NCBI GenBank assembly: GCA_045542115.1 | Contig: JAZQKK010000026.1 | Span: 1 to 7,302 of the forward strand | Reading direction: 5' to 3' | DNA from: RGIG995 sp045542115 | GTDB taxonomy: Bacteria; Bacillota; Clostridia; Oscillospirales; UBA644 | DNA length: 7,302 nucleotides | Translations under genes and position numbers: made by a program | In this document: piece by piece, positions 1 through 6,990 of the stretch | Layout: the number at the start of each line of letters is the position of its first letter | Numbering within the stretch: position 1 is the first letter of the stretch | Notes under the pieces: model-generated | Databases searched by the model: none | Told to the model about the DNA's origin: nothing | What the model saw: the letters and a program-made list of their open reading frames with translations, nothing else

Positions 1-807
1 GTAACCCAAACCGATTTTCTTTGCCACAGTAGCCGTCTCGAACTCCGCTTCCACCCCGGCAACGTCCCCGTTCCTCTCCCATGTCGGCGTAATCAGAAAC
101 TGACCGACACTATACAAGTCCGTCCCCTTGGTTATCTCCACATAATCAGCCATACGTATAAACCGCATAACGTCCAACAAGTATTCGGAAGCGAAGAAAT
201 TGAACTTATAGCGTTTCGCCGAGATCATCTTCGACGGGAAAAAATATCCGTCCCTATTCTCGCCCTCTTCCTCGAAAGTATATTCAGGCTTCGCTATCTC
301 CGCATCCAAATATAACACGTTTTTAAAGTCCGGGGTCTCGTAAACAATAACGCCCGCATCCATGACGAAATCCTCCTTATCCCACCATACTATCTTGTGA
401 TACGGTTCGATGTCGTTCACGACCGTAAAAACCTCCGAATAATAGTAAGCCCCATTTATCGTGGCTCTCATATAATAGCGGCCATTATTCAAGGCCGAGA
501 GCGCCGGAAGTTGCCCCGGATATACTATCACGCTACATCCGAGCGTCATAAATTGTTTCGTGGCAAGACCCGTATCACGCAAATTCGTGACAATCGACGC
601 GACTTGCGTGTTCGTGTTCGCGTCATACAAATCGCACGCCGAGAAATTCTGGTTCGGCCTGTACGGCAGAAGAATCTGGAACGGCGGTATAAATCCCGCT
701 TGGACGTATAGCGGATATACCCGGTCGTAAACCCACCATTTCCGGGCGTTCTGCTGGCCTATCGAATCATACCACGGCAGGACTGAAAGATTATTATTCG
801 GTGTCAT
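1..807 (-). CDS. Conserved tail-module protein of unknown function, 3' end missing (probable tail-tip/baseplate component)
   Basis: An open frame of 269 codons runs from ATG at 807-805 to the left edge without a stop, so the C-terminus is missing. The start is well fixed: a TAA lies in frame two codons upstream of the ATG and the next Met is at about residue 87. The start overlaps the end of the preceding gene by 14 nt, which suggests translational coupling; no Shine-Dalgarno is visible. Residues 1-135 are rich in aromatic residues and beta-prone, ending in an Ig-like strand pattern (YYYSEVFTVVND, 121-132). Residues 139-220 hold a WWDKE motif, an acidic patch with FEEEGENRDGYFF (178-190) and DVMRFIRMADYV (212-223). 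There is no signal peptide, membrane segment or catalytic motif. From memory, similar proteins follow the hub gene in many Bacteroidota prophages, without an assigned function. Its place after the tape measure and hub genes suggests a tail-tip role; this is inference. Confidence 0.85.
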   Translation of the reverse strand, partial: MTPNNNLSVLPWYDSIGQQNARKWWVYDRVYPLYVQAGFIPPFQILLPYRPNQNFSACDLYDANTNTQVASIVTNLRDTGLATKQFMTLGCSVIVYPGQLPALSALNNGRYYMRATINGAYYYSEVFTVVNDIEPYHKIVWWDKEDFVMDAGVIVYETPDFKNVLYLDAEIAKPEYTFEEEGENRDGYFFPSKMISAKRYKFNFFASEYLLDVMRFIRMADYVEITKGTDLYSVGQFLITPTWERNGDVAGVEAEFETATVAKKIGLGY

Positions 808-3295
808 ATCTTAACGTAGCGTTCGCTTCCCTACTCGACAAATTTACGGAAATCTTATCAATTACACCATTCCCCAAATTTGTCTTAATTGATTTAACTA
901 AATCGGGGTCTTGCATAACCGGGAATCTTATCGTTTGCGTCTTAAATTTCTTGACACCCAAAGCTATTTTCGTAATCCCGTTTATCTCATAATTTCGCGC
1001 TGGCATATCAAACGCGTAATATTCTTGTAAAATACAAAATGCCGCATAGGCGTTTTGTAAATAATGGTCGTTCGCATCAACAATATAATTGTAATATGGC
1101 AACATCAACTTTCCAACTTGAATATTACCAATTTCAATATCAACATTGCGTATTTCGTCCGGCGTTATTGCGGCGTATCCCTCTTTAACAATCAATATGG
1201 CAATACGCGTTGCGGAAAATGTCAAATTGACATCCGCAAATCTCCAACCCGAAAAACCCAAAAAATTATTGTTGTTATCAAAATATCCAAGGCCAAAACC
1301 ATAACCCGGACTATTGATTTTGCAAACCAAAGTATCATTCGGTTTTTTCAATAAACCAATTGAACGAATCGTATTCGATGCCGAAATCAACATATCATAA
1401 TAATTGGTCCCAACCGGCGCACCACCATTTATTGAACCCTGTTCGAATTTAACCGATTCCGTCGCGGCCAATAAAACAAACCCATCCTTTGAAATCGCAC
1501 CCGGATTCAACAATATGTAATCAATATCGGACGTAAATTTGGACACATCAATTTGTTCGATGTTATCCGGATTCACGTATTTTGAAATTATATCTATCGG
1601 GAAACCCTCAAACAATTGCGTAACATCATCCATCCAACCGAATTGATACCGGGCCGCCATTCCCGGTTTATCAAATTGGAATTGATTTCGACCAAAGGCC
1701 CATTCCTTGCCATTGCGCGGGACCTTTTGGGTTGTCAAATCAATACCGACAACCGGCGAAACAGAATATGAACCGCCATTGCGGAAATATTGGATATGTT
1801 CAATTCGTAACCGCCCGGCCCCGTCAACGAACCAATAACAACGGAAGCAATCGCGCAACATATCCAAAACGTTCTTTAACGTAATCGGGGCTTTTTGCGC
1901 GGGTTGGTCATATCCGGCCGAAATAATGTTTGATTTTGGCGTAATCAACAATGTTTGGGTTATTCCAATAAGGTTTGTTCCATACAGAAATTCGGAATAA
2001 TCCGTTGTCGCTTTGTGTGTAATCCCGGGCGCAATCTTTGCCAACAAAACCGATATAACAGACGCAAGCGGGTACGCGTGGCGAATCGTGAACGATTGCC
2101 GCCCGGATTCCTCAACAATCCAATCGAACGCCGAAAATGTAAACCAAATCGAAACACGGCCCCAAGCGTTACGGGCGACCGGGAACAATTCGGGATTCCA
2201 ATACAAATACGGTTGTTGGTAATATTGGCCCGGTTGATACAATCCCCATTGGTTTGGCGTGGATGTTAACGACGTGGAAAAATAAATTGTATCGGGGAAA
2301 TAATACCCAATTACACGCGTATAATTCCGGTTGTTTTCCACAATATCGTCCGCCGGAATCGGGTATGTGTCCAATCCGGAAATTTGCGGCGTGTCAAGAA
2401 CAAAACGGGAATAAACGGGAATATCGTGAACATACAATGGTACATTTCCGGTTGCGCCTGTTCCGGAAACGGGGTTTAACGTAATTCGAACCGGCAATTG
2501 CGGCGGATATTGGTTCGTAACCTCATAATTCCATAATATAACATTATCCGAAAGTCGCACAATCGCCCAAGTATAATGCGAACTGCCGGAAAATGTATAA
2601 ATTAATTTATAATCCGTATTTGGAAACTCTTGCGTTCCCATTGCCTGCGGATTAAATCTTTCATTCCCGGAAAATACCTTTGAAAACAAGTTTGGCAATT
2701 GTGGCGACATCGAACCAGAAACCTCTGCAACTGTCATTGTCTTATTCAACGAAAAATGGAAATCGTTAACCAATTTCGTTTCGTCGCTTTCCGGTTCGGC
2801 TTCCTGTTCCCACCACATACCGGAAAGGAAACTACCGACAACGGATTGTCCCGGGACATAAACTTGTACCATTGGCCGCTTATCCGCCTTTACAGGCGTT
2901 ATTTCCGGCTTTAGGTCTATCAGATTGTATTCCTTCTCAATCCCCGCCAAAACGTCCGTATATTGGTCTTTGACGGACGGGGTGACCGTGACCGTCTCCG
3001 AGTCCGCGTCGAACTTGCAATCGGTCTTCCAAAACTCGCCCGACCAATAGACCGACCATGTCGCCCCGGCATTGTATGAGATTGAGATAACTATCCCGAA
3101 GCGCGTGTCAAAAGCCGCCGCGACTATTCGCCGATAGTCCACGCTCTGGAACTCCAGCTCGCCGCTCAACTTCCTGCGGAAAAACTCTTGCCCCGTCTCC
3201 TTCTCAAACGACAAAGACAGCTCGTTGTTATAAATCGGGTACGCCCTTTGGGTCGTCCCGTTCACGGTCAAATCAAATTTATAAATTGGATTCAT
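794..3295 (-). CDS. Probable tail-tip/baseplate hub protein with inserted carbohydrate-binding-like module (833 aa)
   Basis: Complete frame: ATG at 3295-3293, TAA at 796-794. An in-frame TAA three codons upstream leaves this ATG as the first start; only 2 nt separate it from the tape measure stop, so coupling is likely. Residues 1-125 form an N-terminal domain with RRKLSGELEF (40-49), a TWSVYWSGEFWKTDCKFD stretch (79-96) and YNLIDL (123-128), as in conserved N-termini of Bacteroidota phage tail proteins. Residues 290-440 contain aromatic-rich beta segments (VYSRFVLDTP, NRNYTRVIGYYFPD, QPGQYYQQPYLYWNP). Residues 472-504 (NVLDMLRDCFRCYWFVDGAG then LRIEH) resemble the helix-then-strand pattern of phage hub proteins related to gp27/gpD. 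Residues 615-724 look like an inserted beta-sandwich binding module. The C-terminus (748-833) has LQNAYAAF, EINGITKIALGVKK and KTNLGNGVIDKISVNLSSR, a closing domain I recall from related proteins. Codon use changes sharply after residue ~120. The hub role rests on position and weak motif likeness; it could instead be another tip or fibre-anchoring protein. Confidence 0.9.
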   Translation of the reverse strand: MNPIYKFDLTVNGTTQRAYPIYNNELSLSFEKETGQEFFRRKLSGELEFQSVDYRRIVAAAFDTRFGIVISISYNAGATWSVYWSGEFWKTDCKFDADSETVTVTPSVKDQYTDVLAGIEKEYNLIDLKPEITPVKADKRPMVQVYVPGQSVVGSFLSGMWWEQEAEPESDETKLVNDFHFSLNKTMTVAEVSGSMSPQLPNLFSKVFSGNERFNPQAMGTQEFPNTDYKLIYTFSGSSHYTWAIVRLSDNVILWNYEVTNQYPPQLPVRITLNPVSGTGATGNVPLYVHDIPVYSRFVLDTPQISGLDTYPIPADDIVENNRNYTRVIGYYFPDTIYFSTSLTSTPNQWGLYQPGQYYQQPYLYWNPELFPVARNAWGRVSIWFTFSAFDWIVEESGRQSFTIRHAYPLASVISVLLAKIAPGITHKATTDYSEFLYGTNLIGITQTLLITPKSNIISAGYDQPAQKAPITLKNVLDMLRDCFRCYWFVDGAGRLRIEHIQYFRNGGSYSVSPVVGIDLTTQKVPRNGKEWAFGRNQFQFDKPGMAARYQFGWMDDVTQLFEGFPIDIISKYVNPDNIEQIDVSKFTSDIDYILLNPGAISKDGFVLLAATESVKFEQGSINGGAPVGTNYYDMLISASNTIRSIGLLKKPNDTLVCKINSPGYGFGLGYFDNNNNFLGFSGWRFADVNLTFSATRIAILIVKEGYAAITPDEIRNVDIEIGNIQVGKLMLPYYNYIVDANDHYLQNAYAAFCILQEYYAFDMPARNYEINGITKIALGVKKFKTQTIRFPVMQDPDLVKSIKTNLGNGVIDKISVNLSSREANATLRYDTE
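1124..1453 (-). other. Carbohydrate-binding-like beta-sandwich module inside the 833-aa protein
   Basis: Residues ~615-724 follow a pattern common to galactose-binding-like/CBM-like modules of phage tail and fibre proteins: an FEQGSINGG opening (617-625), TIRSIGLLKKP (642-652), GYGFGLGYFDNNNNFLG (664-680) where a core strand is followed by an Asp/Asn turn, FSATRIAILIVK (693-704), and ITPDEI with VDIEIGN (710-724) closing it. On both sides the protein returns to what looks like the hub family's own sequence (LNPGAISKDGFVLL before; YLQNAYAAF after), so the module reads as an insertion. Such modules usually bind surface glycans. The fold is judged from pattern alone and the edges are good to about 10 residues. 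Confidence 0.5.
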
Positions 3296-3297
3296 GG

Positions 3298-6200
3298 CTA
3301 CGACTTAATCTTTCGTGTCAGATTCTTGTAACGGACGACAACGTTTCCCCTCTGGTCAACGAATCGGCTCTCGTCACCCTGCCTACGGATTGCGGCGACG
3401 TCCCTCTCAAGGCCGGACACGTCCGTACCCTCCACGACCATTCCAACCGCGGCCCCTGCCAGCGACGCGTTCGCCTTCCTGTAACGCTCGGCGAAAGTCC
3501 CGTCGTTGAATGAGTTTATAACGTCCGGGATCACGTCCCGGAACTTTCTCGAATTCTTCTTGTTAATCACGGCGAAAAACTCCCCGCCCTCGGCTCTCCT
3601 TCTCGTCCCGTCCTTTTTCGTTCCGAGGTCAATATCATGTCCGCTGGCATGGCTTCCACCCTCAAGCAGCTCGACCGTACCCTCGCCGTATTGCTCGCTC
3701 CTTGACACCTGCGAAGCCTTTATTTTCGCCGCGGCAAATGATCCCCACATCGTGACCAATGCCGCCGCGGCCAAAGCCGGGCCGACAACAGGGATGCCGG
3801 AAAAAGCCTTCCAGATATTCGCCGAAGCCGTCACAAGACTTGACGTTTGTGTTGCCGAATCCATCAAGGCTTGCGCCCTCTGCGCCCGCTCTTGCTCCTT
3901 CAACGCCGCTTCCCGGTTCTTCTGCGCCAGCGCCAATTCCTTCTGCGCCGTCTCCACCTCATTTGCGTAGCCTTGATTCCTCGCCTCTATCTCCGCGTCC
4001 AAAGCCTTTTGCGCCGCCTCTACCTGCTTATCGGCAGCGGCCACGGCCGCGTCCGCAGCCGCGGTCCATGCGTCAGCTATCTCCGAGAGCGAGCCCTTTA
4101 TCGAATCGAAAGCCGTCTTTAATGCGTCTTGCTGCTCGGAATCCACACTCAACCCTATAACCTCGAAAATATTCTTGTAACCGAGCCGGGACGCTTCTTT
4201 GTCGATGCCCTCGATTGTCTTTTTTATCGTCTTGATCTCGTCCTCGGCCATTTTCTTCATGGCCGTCTCGTTCAGTTCCAAAATATCTTCCAGACGCTTC
4301 CGCTCCTGTTGCAGCCGGAACAAAGTCTTTTGCCGTTCATTCTTGTCCAGCAAATCGAACTCGGCTTGCGCCAAATTCCTCGCCGCTTCCATATCCCGTT
4401 GCGCCAGCTTGTTATTAAATTCCGCCGATTCCCTCAAAGCCATTTGATGATATTTGGCGTCAATCGCCGCCTCGTCCTGTCTGACGCTCTCGGCCTTCTG
4501 CCTGTTCTGCTCGATCTCGATTTGCCGCTGCTTCTCGATATTATCGAGCCTTAATTGTAGCATCTCGTCCGTCCCGTCCTCGGTTATGGCGATTTGCAAC
4601 TGGATCGCCTGCTGCTCCGCTTGCAATCTCTGGACATTCATTTTCGCCACTTCGGCGTTAAACGCCTTCTGCGCCTCTATTCTCTCCCGGTCATACTTGG
4701 CATTAATCGCCGCCTCGTCTTGCCGTTCTGACTCCGTTTTTTGCCGATTCTGCTCCAATTCCAACTGCCGTTGGGCATCGATCTTATCCAAACGGAGTTG
4801 CAGCATCTTATCCGTCCCGGCTTCCGTGGCCGCAATCTCCAAGTTTATCGACTCAACGACCGCCCTCCTGTCGGCGATCCTCTGCTTTTTCGCCTGTTCC
4901 GCCGCTTTCTTCGCCGCCTCCAAAGCCTTTTTATCGGCTTCCTCCTTCTTTTTCTCCGTCTCCGTCTGCTGCGATTGTCTTTGTTTCTCCCGCTCCTGTT
5001 CCTCGTTGGCTATCTGGTCGAGAAAAGTCTGGCGAGCCTTCAAATATCCTTGGTATTTCCGCTCCGCGTCCTCTTCCGCTTTCGCCCGTTTCCCGACATT
5101 AAATATCGACGCGTTATCAAGGTCTTCCCTCGCTTTCAGATATTCCCGGAGCGCTTGATCCCCCGATCCTTCCAAAGTCGATTTAGCGGCCTCCGTAGAT
5201 ATGTTCTTGGCGATATATTGGAAGTCCGCAAGATATTTGTCCGCCCACTCGCTCGTGATTGTCTGCGTAGGGAATAACAGTCTTTGCACCTCCCCGATTA
5301 GCTTCGTCAGCCAATCGATCGTGTCCTTGATTGTCCCCTGCGATTCTTGGAAGGCGAGCGTCAACCCCTCCCAAGCGGATTTTAGCAATTTCGTCGAACC
5401 CTCGACCGTGTTCAAACGCTCTTTCTCGATGCGTTCCAACTCGCCGGAAACGTCCTCAAGACTTGCCCGCAATTCTCTCGTTGTTTCAGCCCCGGACAGG
5501 AAGGCGGAGAAAGCGGCCACGCTTCGCCTATCAGTCAGCTCGAGAGCCTCGCTCAAGTCTATGCCGGAATCCCTCAACTTGATAAGCGCCTCGAATATCT
5601 CATCGAATGTCCGTACGCTGCCGCCCAATCTTTGCGCCAACTTGCCCCCCGCATCCGAGAGATTAAGTATTATATTTCTCGTCGCCGTGGCGGCGCTGGA
5701 AGCGTCGAATCCGGCATTGGCCAAAGCACCCAACAAGGCCGTCGTGTCTTTTATGGTCAAGCCGAAAGCGTTGGCCACCGGGAACACCGTGCCGATACTG
5801 TCTTGGATTCTCGCGAACGATAATGCCGAATTGTTCGTGGCCACCGCCAAGGTCGCAAGCACCTCTTCCGTGTCGGCACTTGTCAGATTGAAAGCCCTCA
5901 AAGTCGATCCGGCCACGCTCGCAGCCTCTCCCAGATTAGCCCCTACCGCCGTGGCGAACTGTAAGACTGACTTCTGCATCGCCATAATCGACCCCTGTCC
6001 GAAGCCGAGTTTGGCAAGCTCCGTCTGCAACTGCGTGACTTGACTTGCCGTGTATTCCGTGGATCGTCCCAGAGCCAAAGCCGAATCGACAAGTCCCTGC
6101 ATATCCTTTCGGTTCACTCCGAGGATTGTGGACAAATCTGCGTTCGCCTGTTCGAACTCTCTCAAGGTCTTCGCCGATCCCGTAAGATGCCGGACGAATA

Positions 6201-6906
6201 ACATCATCATACCTACCGTACCCGTGAGAATTGTCGTGAACCCCTGCAAGGCTTTCGTCCCCAACGGTAACCCGGAACCAGCTATCGCCCCCAACTGTCC
6301 CCGCATATTCGAGAACCCGGAGACCACTTGACCAATCGGCCCCGGCAACGCCCTCAAGGCGTTCTCGTAATGGCCGACCTCAAGCGTGTACTTGCCCGTC
6401 GCCTTTTGCAGGCGGGACATTTCCTCGTAGATCAGTCTCGTCTCCGTCTCAAGTTTACGCCCCGCCTCCGTGCTGCGCCTCTGCTCGGCGGTCATCTCAT
6501 TAAGCCGGATTTTGTTTAAGCGATACTGCGCCGACAGTCTCTTGTACGACCCCTCGACCGAATTGTTAATCTCGACCAGAAGTTTGTCGATTCGCTGCTG
6601 CTCCTTCGTGGCCTGTATTATCGACTGCTTCCGCTTATACTCTTCCCGCTCCGCGGTTGTATATCTCTCGTAATGTTTGGCCAACTTTTCGCTCTCGGTC
6701 GCCAAAGCCGAGATATTCTGCCTTTGCGCCTCGGTCGCCCCGGAAAGATTCTGCATACTCTTCGCCGCTTCGACCGCCGCTCCTTGAATCTCACTCTTTG
6801 CCGAATTATACTTGGCGATCAAAGCGTCAAGTTGCGATATAAGATTCGTGATCGAATTGTCCGGCGTGATCAAGTCACGATAATAGATCGGGTTCGGATT
6901 GTCCAT
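3298..6906 (-). CDS. Phage tail tape measure protein (1202 aa)
   Basis: ATG at 6906-6904, TAG at 3300-3298; an in-frame TAA three codons upstream makes this the first possible start. The protein should sit in the tail tube, set its length, nucleate tube polymerisation and leave during DNA ejection. Residues 20-170 are charged helices. Residues ~250-465 match the tape-measure core (TIGR01760/PhageMin_Tail type): EFEQANADLSTILG (250-263), STEYTASQVTQLQTELAKLG (282-301), then the FGLTIKDTTALLGALANAGF (381-400) and SSAATATRNIILNLSD (403-418) helices. Residues 580-1015 are highly charged, coiled-coil-like and Lys/Glu/Gln/Ala-rich, with a tandem 81-residue repeat (687-819). Hydrophobic stretches lie at ~219-243 and ~1037-1062, as expected of proteins that may enter the membrane. 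The C-terminus carries a Gly-rich motif (GGSHASGHDIDLG, ~1083-1095, then EGGEFFAVINKKNSRKFR). At about 1.5 angstrom per residue the upper estimate for tail length is near 180 nm. No protease or muramidase motif was seen. The core family call is secure; the length estimate is inference. Confidence 0.96.
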   Translation of the reverse strand: MDNPNPIYYRDLITPDNSITNLISQLDALIAKYNSAKSEIQGAAVEAAKSMQNLSGATEAQRQNISALATESEKLAKHYERYTTAEREEYKRKQSIIQATKEQQRIDKLLVEINNSVEGSYKRLSAQYRLNKIRLNEMTAEQRRSTEAGRKLETETRLIYEEMSRLQKATGKYTLEVGHYENALRALPGPIGQVVSGFSNMRGQLGAIAGSGLPLGTKALQGFTTILTGTVGMMMLFVRHLTGSAKTLREFEQANADLSTILGVNRKDMQGLVDSALALGRSTEYTASQVTQLQTELAKLGFGQGSIMAMQKSVLQFATAVGANLGEAASVAGSTLRAFNLTSADTEEVLATLAVATNNSALSFARIQDSIGTVFPVANAFGLTIKDTTALLGALANAGFDASSAATATRNIILNLSDAGGKLAQRLGGSVRTFDEIFEALIKLRDSGIDLSEALELTDRRSVAAFSAFLSGAETTRELRASLEDVSGELERIEKERLNTVEGSTKLLKSAWEGLTLAFQESQGTIKDTIDWLTKLIGEVQRLLFPTQTITSEWADKYLADFQYIAKNISTEAAKSTLEGSGDQALREYLKAREDLDNASIFNVGKRAKAEEDAERKYQGYLKARQTFLDQIANEEQEREKQRQSQQTETEKKKEEADKKALEAAKKAAEQAKKQRIADRRAVVESINLEIAATEAGTDKMLQLRLDKIDAQRQLELEQNRQKTESERQDEAAINAKYDRERIEAQKAFNAEVAKMNVQRLQAEQQAIQLQIAITEDGTDEMLQLRLDNIEKQRQIEIEQNRQKAESVRQDEAAIDAKYHQMALRESAEFNNKLAQRDMEAARNLAQAEFDLLDKNERQKTLFRLQQERKRLEDILELNETAMKKMAEDEIKTIKKTIEGIDKEASRLGYKNIFEVIGLSVDSEQQDALKTAFDSIKGSLSEIADAWTAAADAAVAAADKQVEAAQKALDAEIEARNQGYANEVETAQKELALAQKNREAALKEQERAQRAQALMDSATQTSSLVTASANIWKAFSGIPVVGPALAAAALVTMWGSFAAAKIKASQVSRSEQYGEGTVELLEGGSHASGHDIDLGTKKDGTRRRAEGGEFFAVINKKNSRKFRDVIPDVINSFNDGTFAERYRKANASLAGAAVGMVVEGTDVSGLERDVAAIRRQGDESRFVDQRGNVVVRYKNLTRKIKS
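4450..4848 (-). repeat. Tandem 81-residue (243-nt period) protein repeat in the tape measure protein
   Basis: Copy 1 is residues 687-738 (4848-4693) and copy 2 is residues 768-819 (4605-4450), in register at exactly 81 residues. Over these 52 positions 39 are identical (75%), including GTDxMLQLRLD, EQNRQK and RQDEAAI. The 29 residues between the copies (739-767) are not obviously repeated. A weak third copy may follow (around residues 855-880, NERQKTLFRLQQERKRLEDI). The DNA has diverged more than the protein: the shared LQLRLD is ctg-caa-ctc-cgt-ttg-gat in copy 1 and cta-caa-tta-agg-ctc-gat in copy 2. The repeat is therefore old and held at the protein level, not a recent DNA duplication. Confidence 0.9.
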
Positions 6907-6990
6907 GTCAAGTTATTTTTTACAAAAATCGCCGTATTCAGCGTTTTATTTCCAAAATGATAAATTCCCTATCTCAAAAACAAAAGTGCG
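6907..6990 (-). other. 84-nt intergenic gap and leader before the tape measure gene
   Basis: This is the only non-coding gap in the window. It is strongly AT-rich, has no Shine-Dalgarno core before the ATG, and carries an A-rich run (gtaaaaaataacttgac directly before the start), typical of translation initiation regions in Bacteroidota. I see no GC-rich hairpin followed by a T-run, so no intrinsic terminator is called. The promoter-like elements are listed separately. Confidence 0.7.
6953..6984 (-). promoter_or_regulatory. Candidate Bacteroides-type promoter upstream of the tape measure gene
   Basis: Reading the minus strand, TTTG (6984-6981) is followed after 20 nt by TCATTTTG (6960-6953). 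The Bacteroides primary sigma factor consensus is TTTG, 19-21 nt, then TAnnTTTG, so this fits with one mismatch (C for A) and correct spacing. Transcription would start near 6946, leaving a leader of about 40 nt before the ATG at 6906. The region is AT-rich, so a chance match is quite possible, and tail modules are usually transcribed from a promoter further upstream. Confidence 0.3.

Noticed and set aside
397..711. Plus-strand open frame of 104 codons at the left end
   Set aside because: Antisense to the 269-codon gene that continues off the left edge; Arg/Ile-rich composition with no recognisable feature.
1960..2157. Short minus-strand frame within the 833-aa gene
   Set aside because: Nested out of frame in a well-supported gene, Arg-rich and featureless.
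4454..5158. Plus-strand open frame of 234 codons opposite the tape measure gene
   Set aside because: It lies antisense to the charged coiled-coil region; its Ser/Cys/Leu-rich product is what the reverse complement of Glu/Lys/Ala/Gln codons gives. No start context, domain or family likeness.
5201..6043. Plus-strand open frame of 280 codons opposite the tape measure core
   Set aside because: Fully contained within a gene whose tape-measure core is clearly recognisable; composition is Ser/Ala/Leu-rich without motifs, an antisense shadow of biased codon use.
6907..6990. Intrinsic terminator in the gap before the tape measure gene
   Set aside because: T- and A-runs are present but no stable GC stem precedes them.
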